From: Bacillota bacterium
GTDB lineage: Bacteria > Bacillota > UBA4882 > UBA8346
NCBI GenBank assembly: GCA_023401925.1
Contig: JAEXDA010000002.1
Span: 62,001-126,000 of the forward strand
Direction: 5' to 3'
DNA length: 64,000 nt
Below, in pieces: positions 51,849-61,011 of this stretch. The position numbers and the translations under genes were made by a program. Within the stretch, counting starts at the first letter, position 1; each line of letters begins with the position of its first letter. The notes beneath the pieces are model-generated. The model was not told the DNA's origin and searched no databases. It saw only the letters and a program-made list of their open reading frames with translations.

Positions 51849-52398
51849 TTAATCGCTATCTTTCGATAAAGAAGGGGTCAAATCACTTAAGGAATGTTCC
51901 CAACGGGGTCCTGGTCCCCGTAAATAAGATATTGCCGCTGCAACAAGACTAAAGATAAAGGAAATGGTGAACGCGGTTCTTAGTCCGGAATAAAGTGCGA
52001 TACTGCGATTCCCTGAGAACCGACCTGAGTTCCTACAAATAACCGGAGCAAAGCGTCCTGGCTGATACTTGAGGAAATTACCGCCATCTCCATGGCGATA
52101 CTAATGACGCTTCCCGCATTGTTCATCATGGTCCGGGGGCCGGCGGGCAATACCCTTTTTCTCAACGGGTACCGAGCCCATAATAGCGCTGGTGTTGGGA
52201 GAGAAAAACATTCCCGAACCGGCGCCCATGATCATCATCCAAACAATTAACTCGGCAGTGGATGTGTTTTGGCCAATCTTCATAAAACCGATTAAGCCGA
52301 TGAAAGAGATGAATAAGCCAATTGAACTTAAGATTCTTGAACCGTATTTATCGGAAAGCCATCCGCAAAACATTCGCAGGGTTTGCTCCAGCTGCATA
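51849..52398 (-). pseudogene. Decayed MFS drug transporter (C-terminal half)
   Basis: Pieces in different minus-strand frames together spell the second half of a DHA2-like major facilitator: CGWLSDKYGSRILSSIG, FISFIGLIGFMKIG, MGAGSGMFFSPNTSAIMGSV, then another frame with TMMNNAGSVISIAMEMA and a third with GLRTAFTISFIFSLVAAAISY as the last membrane segment. The first six or more segments are missing; the upstream end runs straight into MerR sequence. At least two frameshifts are needed, so it cannot be functional. Confidence 0.75.
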
Positions 52399-52615
52399 AA
52401 TTCTTTGACATCACTCAGGCAGAAACCTAAACTTTCCTGGAATTTTCCTTAATTTGAACGATTTTTTCGATTTCCTCTGCCGAATAGAGCCGGTAACCGG
52501 ATTCGGTCCGGAGAGGGCTGATTAAGCCGAGATCCTCGTAATCCGTAAAGCGCGTTGGTTAATCCCGTTTTGACAGCAACCCATCAATTTGAAAAGCTTT
52601 TTCCCCCAAAGCGCA
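52390..52615 (-). pseudogene. Decayed MerR-family regulator, deletion-fused to the MFS remnant
   Basis: Minus-strand frames read FQIDGLLS, then GINQRALR, then YEDLGLISPLRTESGYRLY with SAEEIEKIVQIKE, then LGFCLSDVKEFMQLEQ. This is the start of a MerR winged helix and its first dimer helix, broken by at least two frameshifts. The last piece continues in frame into the MFS fragment (TLRMFCGWLSD), so a deletion removed the MerR C-terminus together with the N-terminal half of the transporter. Confidence 0.7.
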
Positions 52616-52650
52616 ACCTCTTATACTATAGTCTTTAGTTTATGTTAGAT

Positions 52651-52670
52651 TAACCTTTACATCAAGGTTA
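52651..52670 (-). promoter_or_regulatory. MerR-type operator dyad
   Basis: taacctttacatcaaggtta has perfect 7-bp arms around 6 bases. It lies just upstream of the MerR remnant, where MerR proteins bind between -35 and -10. The operator has outlived its regulator. Confidence 0.5.
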
Positions 52671-52882
52671 TAGTTGTATTTTAACAACAAGTTCAACTCC
52701 ATGGAAAAGCATACAGTTCCACCATGATTTTCAGGTTGTTTTTTAGCTGAATGTTTTGTAAGATAAAGGCTAAATTTCACAGTGAGTTTGAAAACTACCC
52801 ATTTTTTTACAAGAAGCTTATTTTTTACAATCATTGTGGAAGGGATCAGGAAAACTAAAAAACTTTGAAAGGAGGGGAAACG

Positions 52883-53563
52883 ATGCGAAAAAGCATACAA
52901 AACTGTGGGGTTATCTTAAGCTTGTTTTTAATGGGCCTGATGCTTACCGGGCCGGTTCATGCCGCCATTCCCAAGCACTTCGATTATCCAGTAAGGCCTT
53001 GGTACTGGTATGGCAGACCGATCCCAGCTCGACCAATGGTACCCGTGGTTCCGCATCCAGATATACCGACGGTACCTTCAGTACCCCATCGTGACTTACC
53101 GACGGTACCATCGCTTCCCGGAGGCTCGAAGCCGGTGCCTGATACAGGATCTGGAGTCGATCAAAATTCTTCAGCCCGTGATTTAACGGCGGATGAGAAT
53201 CATATTTTCAAGCAAGTCAATGCGGAACGGGCAAAGAAAGGTTTGCCGGCTTTACAAATCGATTACCGGTTAGTCCAAACAGCTAGGGCGAAATCGTGGG
53301 ATATGCTCAAAGGCGGTTATTTTGATCATCAATCGCCTACCCTTGGAAGTCCGTTCGATCAAATGAAAAAGGCGGGCATCCCTTATCATTACGCTGGGGA
53401 AAATATTGCCGGGAATTCTTCCGCGGCCGGCGCCATGGTGAGCTGGATGAATTCATCAGGCCATCGGGCGAATATTTTGAATCCCAGGTTTAACCATATC
53501 GGCATCGGTGTAGTGGATGGCGGACCTTATGGGAAGATGTTAACCCAGCAGTTTATCGGGTAA
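52883..53563 (+). CDS. Secreted CAP/SCP-domain protein (YkwD-like)
   Basis: A 226-residue exported protein. The signal peptide ends at VHAA; a Pro-rich linker follows with the repeated unit P-D-[IL]-P-T-V-P-S-[VL]-P (residues about 55-80). The CAP domain (about 105-226) shows VNAERAKKGLPALQIDYRL, YFDHQSP, YAGENIAGN, MVSWMNSSGHRANILNPRF and HIGIGVVDG, the bacterial SCP/YkwD pattern found in spore and cell-surface proteins. ATG at 52883 lies six bases after ggagggg. Function unknown. Confidence 0.88.
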   Translation: MRKSIQNCGVILSLFLMGLMLTGPVHAAIPKHFDYPVRPWYWYGRPIPARPMVPVVPHPDIPTVPSVPHRDLPTVPSLPGGSKPVPDTGSGVDQNSSARDLTADENHIFKQVNAERAKKGLPALQIDYRLVQTARAKSWDMLKGGYFDHQSPTLGSPFDQMKKAGIPYHYAGENIAGNSSAAGAMVSWMNSSGHRANILNPRFNHIGIGVVDGGPYGKMLTQQFIG

Positions 53564-53589
53564 TGTGCTTTTGTTTTTAAAAGAAAAAA

Positions 53590-53704
53590 GAGGTTGTTGC
53601 AAAAGTAATTAAAGACAATGATAAATACAATATATAGCATAAAATAATGGATAAAGTTTTTATATTGTATTTATCTACCAATAAATCTTATTTTGCAACA
53701 GCCC
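53590..53704. mobile_element. MITE-like hairpin element, copy 2
   Basis: Arms gaggttgttgcaaaag and ttttgcaacagccc enclose a second matching pair, gataaatacaatat / atattgtatttatc; almost the whole 115 bases fold into one hairpin. It starts 27 bases after the CAP gene stop. Confidence 0.7.
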
Positions 53705-53754
53705 ATTTTTCAATTTGATTTTGCGGTCCGGTTGAAACCCAGTCTTTTTTTGAT

Positions 53755-53806
53755 AAATAATTTCAAAGGGAGTGCTGTTTACAGCTCCCACTTTGAAATT
53801 ATTTTT
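53755..53806. repeat. Long inverted repeat with T tail
   Basis: aaataatttcaaag pairs perfectly with ctttgaaattattt; the centre (ggagtgctg / cagctccc) pairs partly. It lies between the hairpin element and the ROK gene and may be the terminator of the CAP gene. Confidence 0.6.
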
Positions 53807-53905
53807 ATTATCAGAAGGAATTTTAAAAAAAGGAATGGAATAAATATCGAGTTAATAAGTCCAATGAATAAACTAAGTTAGAATATTGAGAGAAGTTGAA
53901 ATGAA

Positions 53906-55114
53906 ATGAAAAAAAGTTTATGGAATTCGGCAAACCTTGAGTTTGTACAGGAATCAAACCGTTCACTGGTTTTAAACGTTTTGCGAAGTAAAGGGCCAAT
54001 TTCCCGGGCGGATATTTCGAAGATAACCGGCCTAAGTCCAACGACGGTAGGCTACGCCATTAATAATTTACTAGAGCATAACCTGGCCAAGGAAACGGGG
54101 ACGGGGGTGTCCAACGGAGGGAAACGGCCGATTTTGGTTGAGTTCAATCCCAAAGGAAGGCACATTATAGCGCTACTGGTTAATGAGTTTAAAATAACCT
54201 ATGCGATTACCGATCTGAATGCCGACTTGGAAATGATGGAAGAGATCGACTTGAAAGGCAGCAAGGGAGAAGAAGCAGTCGGTATCCTGATCGGGGCCAT
54301 CGGAGATGTTTTACAAAAGGCGGTCTGGGCCCATATGAATCCTTTGGGGATCAGTATTGGAATTTCGGGTATTGTGAACTCAAAAACGGGAGAAGTCTTG
54401 TATTCCGCCAATCTGCACTGGAACCATCTTAAACTGAAGAGTATTTTGGAGGAACGGTTTGCCATGGATGTTTTCGTGATAAACGATATGAATGCGGCAG
54501 TTTATGGAGAAAAGTTTTATCGCCCGGATATTCATGTCAGCAATTTGCTGTATGTAATGATTGGTAAAAGAATAGGCGCAGGAATGATTATCGACAATAA
54601 GATTTTTGAAGGCCATAACGGCAGCGCGCTGGAGTTTGGCCATATGAGTATCAACATGGCCGACCGCAAATGCCGCTGTGGAAATTATGGTTGTATTACC
54701 GAGTATGTATCGGAGCTCTCGGTGATTGAGAAAATGGCCGAGGAGATCCGCAAGGGCAGAGAAACATCTTTAAACGGGGATAATACAACGATTGAGGCGA
54801 TGATCCAAGGAGTTGCTCAAGGTGATGTGTTGGCCACGGAGATCGTTAAGGAGGCTGCCTTTAACCTTTCGGTTGGCATCACCAACCTTGTGAATTTGTT
54901 TAACCCGGAAATGATCGTGATCACCGGCGAGGGACTCGTTACATCCGAGTATTATTTTCAAGAGCTCAAAGAGAATGTTTTCAAAATGGCATTAAAAACA
55001 GCTACGGATGATTTGATCATCAGCCGGGGTCTAGTTGAACAGCCATTTTTAAAAGGGATCGCCGCGATTGCCATTGAAGCCAATTTTGAGCTACCGCAGG
55101 TCCAAGTCGAATAA
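53906..55114 (+). CDS. ROK-family transcriptional repressor (NagC/XylR-like)
   Basis: A 402-residue sugar-responsive regulator. An N-terminal winged helix (SRADISKITGLSPTTVGYAINNLLEHNLAKE) is joined to a ROK sugar-kinase-like domain with VINDMNAAVYGE, LEFGHMSI and the zinc motif CRCGNYGCITEYVS. It precedes a sugar ABC importer in the same direction and probably represses it, with the transported sugar or a derivative as inducer. Confidence 0.88.
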   Translation: MKKSLWNSANLEFVQESNRSLVLNVLRSKGPISRADISKITGLSPTTVGYAINNLLEHNLAKETGTGVSNGGKRPILVEFNPKGRHIIALLVNEFKITYAITDLNADLEMMEEIDLKGSKGEEAVGILIGAIGDVLQKAVWAHMNPLGISIGISGIVNSKTGEVLYSANLHWNHLKLKSILEERFAMDVFVINDMNAAVYGEKFYRPDIHVSNLLYVMIGKRIGAGMIIDNKIFEGHNGSALEFGHMSINMADRKCRCGNYGCITEYVSELSVIEKMAEEIRKGRETSLNGDNTTIEAMIQGVAQGDVLATEIVKEAAFNLSVGITNLVNLFNPEMIVITGEGLVTSEYYFQELKENVFKMALKTATDDLIISRGLVEQPFLKGIAAIAIEANFELPQVQVE

Positions 55115-55238
55115 ATTTTGTTGATGGAGCTGTCCAACTCCATATTCTTTTGGAAGGCGACAACGTCCGCAAGAAGATGGGAAAACTGCTTTGCGACAGC
55201 TTCATGAGCAATCCATAAACAAAATGAGAGGTGATTTT

Positions 55239-56510
55239 ATGAAAAAGCAGAAAAGATTCGGCCGGTTTTTGGTCATGCTGGCGATCGTCAGTATGATAAC
55301 AGCCCTTACCACGTATGGCGAGAGCGAAAAGAATCCGGCGGCGGCGGAACCGGTCAAAATTACCATGCTGCAACCCGGTTTGGAACAGCCCAACATGAAA
55401 GAGGCAACCCAAAAACAGATCGCGGCCTTCGAAAGGCAAAACCCCGGTATTCAAGTGGAACTGATTACGGTTGGTTGGGATCAAGTCTATGATAAGCTCG
55501 TGAATATGTTCCAAACGAAGACGGCCCCAGACGTGATTTATACGGGTACCCGCTGGATAGTGCCGTTTGCGAATATGAAAGGGATTATACCGCTTAACCG
55601 GTATTTTACCAAAGAGAAAGCCAAGCAATATTCCAAAGCGCTGATCGATTCCGAAACTCATAAGGGAAAGATCTATGGGGTTCCCCATGCTTTCTCCTCC
55701 AAGGTATTGTTTTACCGGGCCGATTGGATCAAAGATCCTCCCAAGAATTGGAGTGAGCTGATTCAAATTGCCCATAAGGTTCAAAAAGAGCATCCGGGGG
55801 TTTATGGATATGGAGTTGCCGGCGCCAAACATGTTTCGACCACGGATCATTTTTTTGATGTTTTATTCTCGTTTGGGGGAACGGTATTTGACTCGTCCGG
55901 CAATTGTATCCTTGATTCGGCCAAAGGGATCCGGGCGCTGAAATTATATGCCGACTTCTATCGAAAAAATAAGATTGTACCCAACCCGATTGAATATAAT
56001 CGGGAGCAGCTACCGATTTTATTTAGACAAGGGAAGATTGCCATGTTTGAATGCGGTCCGTGGGCCGGCCGAATGATGGGCCTGAAACCGGACAACAACG
56101 AAGTTCCTTATAAGATGGCCCTTTTACCCGCAGGCACCGAACAACATTGTATTTTAAACTCGGATTCCCTGGTTATTTCATCCGGTTGCAAATACCCGGA
56201 CGCCGCCTGGAGACTGGTTGATTACTTAACGTCTTTGGAACTTCAATCCGAGTATGACCGTGATCACGGTTTAACCCCGATTCTGCTTGAAGAAGCGAAG
56301 TTGCCGGAGTTTAAAAACGATCCGTATCTTGGAATATTCATTAAGGCCGTCGATACCGGGTTACCGCAACCCCAACCGGCAATCTGGGAACCTTTTCAGG
56401 ATATTATCACCAACGCCGTTCAGAAGGCATTACAAGGGGTTGACCCTAAAGTGGCGTTGCAAGAAGCGGTAAAGCAGATCAAAGAGCAAGGCCTGGAGCC
56501 CAAGAACTAA
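55239..56510 (+). CDS. ABC transporter sugar-binding protein (family 1)
   Basis: A 423-residue extracytoplasmic binding protein. ATG at 55239 follows gagaggtg; the signal peptide (FLVMLAIVSMITALTTYG) has no lipobox cysteine. The mature part shows the MalE-like pattern: VKITMLQPG, TAPDVIYTGTRWIVPFA, GKIYGVPHAFSSKVLFYRADW, LFRQGKIAMFECGPW and a C-terminal ALQGVDPKVALQEAVKQI. The ligand cannot be read; the downstream dehydrogenase and glycerate kinase suggest a sugar, polyol or uronate. Confidence 0.85.
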   Translation: MKKQKRFGRFLVMLAIVSMITALTTYGESEKNPAAAEPVKITMLQPGLEQPNMKEATQKQIAAFERQNPGIQVELITVGWDQVYDKLVNMFQTKTAPDVIYTGTRWIVPFANMKGIIPLNRYFTKEKAKQYSKALIDSETHKGKIYGVPHAFSSKVLFYRADWIKDPPKNWSELIQIAHKVQKEHPGVYGYGVAGAKHVSTTDHFFDVLFSFGGTVFDSSGNCILDSAKGIRALKLYADFYRKNKIVPNPIEYNREQLPILFRQGKIAMFECGPWAGRMMGLKPDNNEVPYKMALLPAGTEQHCILNSDSLVISSGCKYPDAAWRLVDYLTSLELQSEYDRDHGLTPILLEEAKLPEFKNDPYLGIFIKAVDTGLPQPQPAIWEPFQDIITNAVQKALQGVDPKVALQEAVKQIKEQGLEPKN

Positions 56511-56518
56511 GGAAAAAG

Positions 56519-56633
56519 AGGTTGCCGCAAAAAGAAAAATATTAATCGGGATATACAATGTAGAATAGCGCCCTTTTATTCAAGCGATATATGGTATATT
56601 TCATTGATTGTAAAATATTTTAGCGGCAGCCTT
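56519..56633. mobile_element. MITE-like hairpin element, copy 3
   Basis: Arms aggttgccgcaaaa and tagcggcagcctt, with inner gatatacaatg / ttgattgtaaaat-like matches, form a 115-base hairpin. It begins nine bases after the binding-protein stop and fills most of the gap before the permease, inside the sugar operon. Confidence 0.65.
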
Positions 56634-56651
56634 ATTAATGGAACGGGGTTG

Positions 56652-57614
56652 ATGAGAATGGCTGATTTATACAGGAAGGACAGGTCTTCACCAAACATAA
56701 TCCGTAGAATGGTTTCCCCGGAGTCCTCCCCTTTATTGTATTTAGTGGGCACATTGATATTTCTGGGTGTCTTTATCGCTTATCCAATTGTGCGAGTATT
56801 CTATATGTCCTTGATGCACAATGTTTTGACCCGCCCCGACCAAGGGATTTATTTTGTGGGAATCCAAAATTTCATTTCCCTGTTTCAAAACCCCGACTTT
56901 TTAATGACCCTCAATCGAACCATTGGGTGGACGCTGTTGTCGGTGGCGGGAAAAGCGGGAATTGGTTTTATCATTGCTTTGTTATTGTTGAATATAACCC
57001 GGGGCAAAAAGCTTTTTATTTTTTTGTTATTCATTCCCTGGGTCACCCCGAACGTAGTGGGAGCGATAACGTGGCGTTGGATATTTGATGGCCAGTTTGG
57101 TATGTTAAATTGGCTGTTGCTGAAGGCACACCTGTTAAGTCAGCCTGTTTCCTGGCTTAGCAGTAATCTATATGCTTTTTTGTTTACTGCTATGGTGGAT
57201 ATGTGGGTCGGTATCCCTTTTATGGCCATTGTATTTATGGGAGGATTGCAGACAGTACCGTTGGAAACGTTGGAATCCGCGGATATCGATGGCGCCGGTT
57301 ATTTTCAAAAACTGCTTTTGATCCGAATTCCGATTATTGCGCCAATTGTTTTAGTAGCTACGACCTTGTCGGCGATTTGGACTTTCAATTCATTCCAGAT
57401 TGTCTGGCCCTTAACCAAGGGCGGCCCGGTGGCAGCAACCGAAACCCTAATCATTAAAGCCTATAAACTTGCTTTTGGCGCTTTTGACATCGGGTCAAGT
57501 TCGGCGGTGGCCGTGATCATTTTTTTGGTTTTATTTCTATTCAGTATTTTTTACAACCAAAAACTGGGCCAGGCGGAGCGGAGAGGAGGAAAGTCCATTG
57601 CGGCAGCAAAATAA
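56652..57614 (+). CDS. ABC transporter permease, MalF-type
   Basis: A 320-residue inner-membrane subunit with about six segments. The EAA loop that contacts the ATPase is LESADIDGAGYFQKLLLIRIPIIAP near residue 215. ATG at 56652 (or 56658) is preferred because the frame further upstream lies inside the hairpin element. The stop overlaps the next gene by 17 bases. Confidence 0.87.
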   Translation: MRMADLYRKDRSSPNIIRRMVSPESSPLLYLVGTLIFLGVFIAYPIVRVFYMSLMHNVLTRPDQGIYFVGIQNFISLFQNPDFLMTLNRTIGWTLLSVAGKAGIGFIIALLLLNITRGKKLFIFLLFIPWVTPNVVGAITWRWIFDGQFGMLNWLLLKAHLLSQPVSWLSSNLYAFLFTAMVDMWVGIPFMAIVFMGGLQTVPLETLESADIDGAGYFQKLLLIRIPIIAPIVLVATTLSAIWTFNSFQIVWPLTKGGPVAATETLIIKAYKLAFGAFDIGSSSAVAVIIFLVLFLFSIFYNQKLGQAERRGGKSIAAAK

Positions 57615-58434
57615 ATATTCGACCCTGGTATCGTACCTGGTTTTAAGCCTCATAACGGCAGCAATGTTATTTCCGTTTGCGGTGATGCTCTCAACCTCGC
57701 TAAAGACGTATGAGGCAACATTTAACTGGCCGCCTCAATGGCTCGCTCGCCCGATCATGTGGAGCAACTATGTTGCGGTTTGGTTTAGCGAATATCATTT
57801 TAGCCAGCCTTTTATCAATAGTTTTATTATTTCGTTATTTACCAGCGTATTAAGTGTGGCGCTCGGTTTTCCGGCCGCTTATGCCCTCGTCCGCTTTAAG
57901 TTTAAAGGCAATCAAGTAATCTTATTTATGGTGCTGCTGACTCAAATGTTTTCGCCCCTGATCATTATTATTGGTATCTTGCAAATGATGAATTCGTTTC
58001 ATCTTATTAACAGCCGGATCGAGTTGATTCTTTCCAACGCAGCGATTGCACTGCCAATGGCGATTTGGTTATTAAACGGATATTTGAAAGGAATTCCTGC
58101 CGATATGGAGTTGGCGGCGATGGTGGATGGTTGCTCCCGGGTGAAGGCATTAAAAAAAGTAATCTTCCCGATCGCTTTTCCGGCCATTCTGATGGCGGCT
58201 ATTTATGCCTTTATTATGTCGTGGAATAATTTGCTGTTTCCGCTGGCCTTCATAACCGATCAGAACTTAAAAACCATACCGTTGGCGTTGACTGATTTTG
58301 TCGGCATGAACATCGTATACTGGCATCAAATGATGGCTGCGGGAGTTATTTCCACAGTGCCGATAGCCATTCTGTTCAGTTTCGTCCAGAAATTTTTTGT
58401 TGAGGGCATCATGGGCGGCGCAATCAAAGAATAA
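57598..58434 (+). CDS. ABC transporter permease, MalG-type
   Basis: A 278-residue inner-membrane subunit with six segments. The N-terminal LFPFAVMLSTSLKTYEATFNWPPQW and the EAA loop ELAAMVDGCSRVKALKKVIFPIAFPA are typical. The start is TTG at 57598 with gaggagg seven bases upstream, inside the preceding permease gene. No ATPase gene follows; the operon probably uses a shared MsmX-type ATPase encoded elsewhere. Confidence 0.88.
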   Translation: MRQQNKYSTLVSYLVLSLITAAMLFPFAVMLSTSLKTYEATFNWPPQWLARPIMWSNYVAVWFSEYHFSQPFINSFIISLFTSVLSVALGFPAAYALVRFKFKGNQVILFMVLLTQMFSPLIIIIGILQMMNSFHLINSRIELILSNAAIALPMAIWLLNGYLKGIPADMELAAMVDGCSRVKALKKVIFPIAFPAILMAAIYAFIMSWNNLLFPLAFITDQNLKTIPLALTDFVGMNIVYWHQMMAAGVISTVPIAILFSFVQKFFVEGIMGGAIKE

Positions 58435-58463
58435 AAACGGATTCAAGCTTAGGAGGAATTCAA

Positions 58464-59708
58464 ATGGTGGAAGCCGCTTTAATAGGTGCCGGAAATCGCG
58501 GCAATGATATTTACGGAGCGTATGCTCTGGAACACCCGGAAGAAATTCGATTTGTAGCTGTAGCGGAACCCGATCTTGAGAGGCGAGATCGTTTTGCGAA
58601 GCTGCACTGGCTATCCCCGGAGAGGCAATTCCTTTCGTGGCAGGAATTACTGGCCAAACCGAAATTTTGTGATTGGATGTTCATTTGTTCGCAGGATCGG
58701 GCCCATTATGAACCCACAATGATGGCGCTAGGAAAAGGATACCAGATATTGTTGGAGAAACCGATGGCTGCGGACGTTAAGGAATGCATCGCCATCGTCA
58801 AAGAAGTCCAAAAGAATAAGGGAAGCTTAACCGTAGCCCATGTTTTACGGTATACTCCGTTTTTCTCGAAAATCAAAGAATTGTTGAATTCGGGGAAAAT
58901 TGGGAGTATGATTGAAATCCATTTGAATGAAAACGTAGGGTACTGGCATTATACTCATAGTTATGTTCGGGGCAATTGGGCTAATGCGGATAGGGCGACG
59001 CCGATGATCCTGGCGAAAAGTTGCCATGACCTGGATTTAATCCTTTGGCTTTCAGGGAAAAAACCAGTCCGGCTGGCTTCCTTTGGTTCCCTGCAGTTTT
59101 TTAAAAGGGAAAATGCTCCCGCTGAGTCGGCGGCCCGCTGCCTGGAATGTAAAATAAAGTATGAATGTCCCTATTCGGCGGTCAAACAATACTTGGGCCC
59201 CAATACCAATTGGCCGGTAAACGTGATATCTTGTGATTTATCAATGGAGGGGCGGATCAAAGCATTAAAAGAAGGTCCGTACGGCCGTTGTGTATTCCGG
59301 TGTGACAATAATGTAGTGGATCACCAAGTGGTGAATATGGAGTTAGAAGGAGGAACCACTGCTAATTTCACCATGAGTGGATTTACCCAGGATCTTTCCA
59401 GGAGGATTAAGATCATGGGTACTTTGGGTGTTATCGAAGGGAGTCTGGAAAGCAATCAACTGGAGATCCATGACTTCTCCAATGGAAGCCGCGAGATTAT
59501 TTATCTGCCTCAAAGCCCGGGTCGGCATAGCGGCGGAGATTGCGGGCTAATGGATTATTTGGTCAAGCAATCGGCGGATTGCACGATAAAAGGATTGACT
59601 TCCGCCGAGGTTTCTTTGATGAGCCACATCATGGCGTTTGCGGCCGAAGAGTCACGCCTTACAGGAAAAGTAATGGAGATTGACGAATTTTTCCATAAGA
59701 ACCAGTAG
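58464..59708 (+). CDS. Gfo/Idh/MocA family oxidoreductase
   Basis: A 414-residue NAD(P)-dependent dehydrogenase of sugars or polyols. The N-terminal Rossmann fold (ALIGAGNRGNDIYG) is followed by the hallmark EKP in LLEKPMAADV, and the catalytic region KSCHDLDLILWL. An insert with CLECKIKYECPYSA holds two CxxC-like cysteine pairs, as in several Gfo/Idh/MocA subfamilies. It is in the sugar operon, 29 bases after the permease with aggagg before its ATG, and probably oxidises the imported substrate. Confidence 0.87.
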   Translation: MVEAALIGAGNRGNDIYGAYALEHPEEIRFVAVAEPDLERRDRFAKLHWLSPERQFLSWQELLAKPKFCDWMFICSQDRAHYEPTMMALGKGYQILLEKPMAADVKECIAIVKEVQKNKGSLTVAHVLRYTPFFSKIKELLNSGKIGSMIEIHLNENVGYWHYTHSYVRGNWANADRATPMILAKSCHDLDLILWLSGKKPVRLASFGSLQFFKRENAPAESAARCLECKIKYECPYSAVKQYLGPNTNWPVNVISCDLSMEGRIKALKEGPYGRCVFRCDNNVVDHQVVNMELEGGTTANFTMSGFTQDLSRRIKIMGTLGVIEGSLESNQLEIHDFSNGSREIIYLPQSPGRHSGGDCGLMDYLVKQSADCTIKGLTSAEVSLMSHIMAFAAEESRLTGKVMEIDEFFHKNQ

Positions 59709-59755
59709 AGGCGGAAAAATTGTTGAATCCTTTAAAATCCGAAAGGAATTCGCCC

Positions 59756-60912
59756 ATGAGGATAATCATTGCCAGTGATTCATTTAAGGAAAGTTTAAGC
59801 GCAGGAGAGGTTTGTAATGCGATCAGCGAGGGATGGACCTCGGTGTTGCCCGGCATGAAGATTTGGAAAATTCCCTTTTCCGACGGGGGAGAAGGTTTGG
59901 CTGAAGTTATCATCAAGGCCAGTGGAGGAGAAATCATCGGCACACGAGTGACCGGTCCGCTGGGAGAACCGGTGGATGCTGCTTGGGGGCTAACCGGAAC
60001 TGGAGATACGGCGATTATTGAAATGGCGTCTGCTTCCGGGTTGATGTTGATACCGCCGGAACGTAGAGATCCATTTATCACCACAACCTGTGGCACGGGC
60101 CAATTGATCCGGGAAGCATTAATGCGTAACGTGAAAAAGATCATCTTGGGCATCGGCGGTAGCGGCACCCATGACGCCGGGATGGGTATGGCCAAGCGTT
60201 GGGAGTTAAGTTTCTTGACTCCTATGGCCGGGAGGTTCCGGAGGGGGCCCGGGGGTTGTTGGAATTAGCAAAAATTGATATCGCTGGAATCGATGGGCGA
60301 ATTGAGGAAACGGAGTTTTTAATCGCCTGTGATGTCAACAATCCCTTATATGGGCCAAGGGGGGCGGCCTATGTCTATGCGATGCAAAAAGGGGCCGCTC
60401 CTCAGGATTTGCCGGCATTGGATGATGCTTTACGGAAGTTTGCGGCGGTTGTTTGGCGTGATTTTGATATGGATCTGCAAAAGATGCCGGGTGGGGGCGC
60501 GGCCGGCGGAGTGGGAGCGGGAGCGATTTTATTCTTAAATGGTAAAATGGCAAGCGGCGTTGACTTGGTCATCCGAATGACCGGATTCGAAGAAGTTCTG
60601 AAGAAAGAAAAGATTGATTTGGTAATAACCGGAGAAGGCCAGGTCAACGAACAAAGCATGTACGGGAAAGTCATGGCTGGGATTGCCCGGGTGGCATCGG
60701 AGTACCATATTCCGGTTATCGTATTGGCCGGAGGCATTGGGGCCGGAGCCGACCAGCTTTATCAAATAGGAGTGTGCGCCATGGAAAGCATCGTGGATAA
60801 ACCGATGCCGCTGCAAGAGGCAATGGACCGGGCTTATGAATTAACCAAAAACAAAGCGGCTACCATGGCCCGTCTATACAAGCTGGGACGGGATCATGGC
60901 GCTAAAATTTAA
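59756..60912 (+). pseudogene. glxK: Glycerate kinase with single-base frameshift
   Basis: Glycerate 2-kinase family (GlxK/GarK type I): IASDSFKESLSAGEV, PFSDGGEGLAEVI, GIGGSGTHDAGMGMAK, then in the +2 frame ALGVKFLDSYGREVPEGARG, PGGGAAGGVGAGAILF and TGEGQVNEQSMYGK. The frame breaks at about 60196, where aagcg probably stood as aaggcg; restoring one G gives a full 385-residue enzyme. Everything else is well preserved, so either the mutation is recent or it is a sequencing error. A normal enzyme would phosphorylate D-glycerate at the end of sugar-acid breakdown. Confidence 0.85.
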
Positions 60913-61011
60913 ACCTTGATCCGGCAAGGTTATTTATGGAAGAGATTTAAAAGTTTCTTGCCGGGTTCATGTTGGTTTTGATAGCCGCTTCAAACCTGGT
61001 TGTTTTTGGTA

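Noticed and set aside
55020..55850. 276-codon open frame antisense to the sugar-binding protein gene
   Set aside because: It mirrors the codon pattern of the real gene on the plus strand, has no ribosome site and no recognisable domain.
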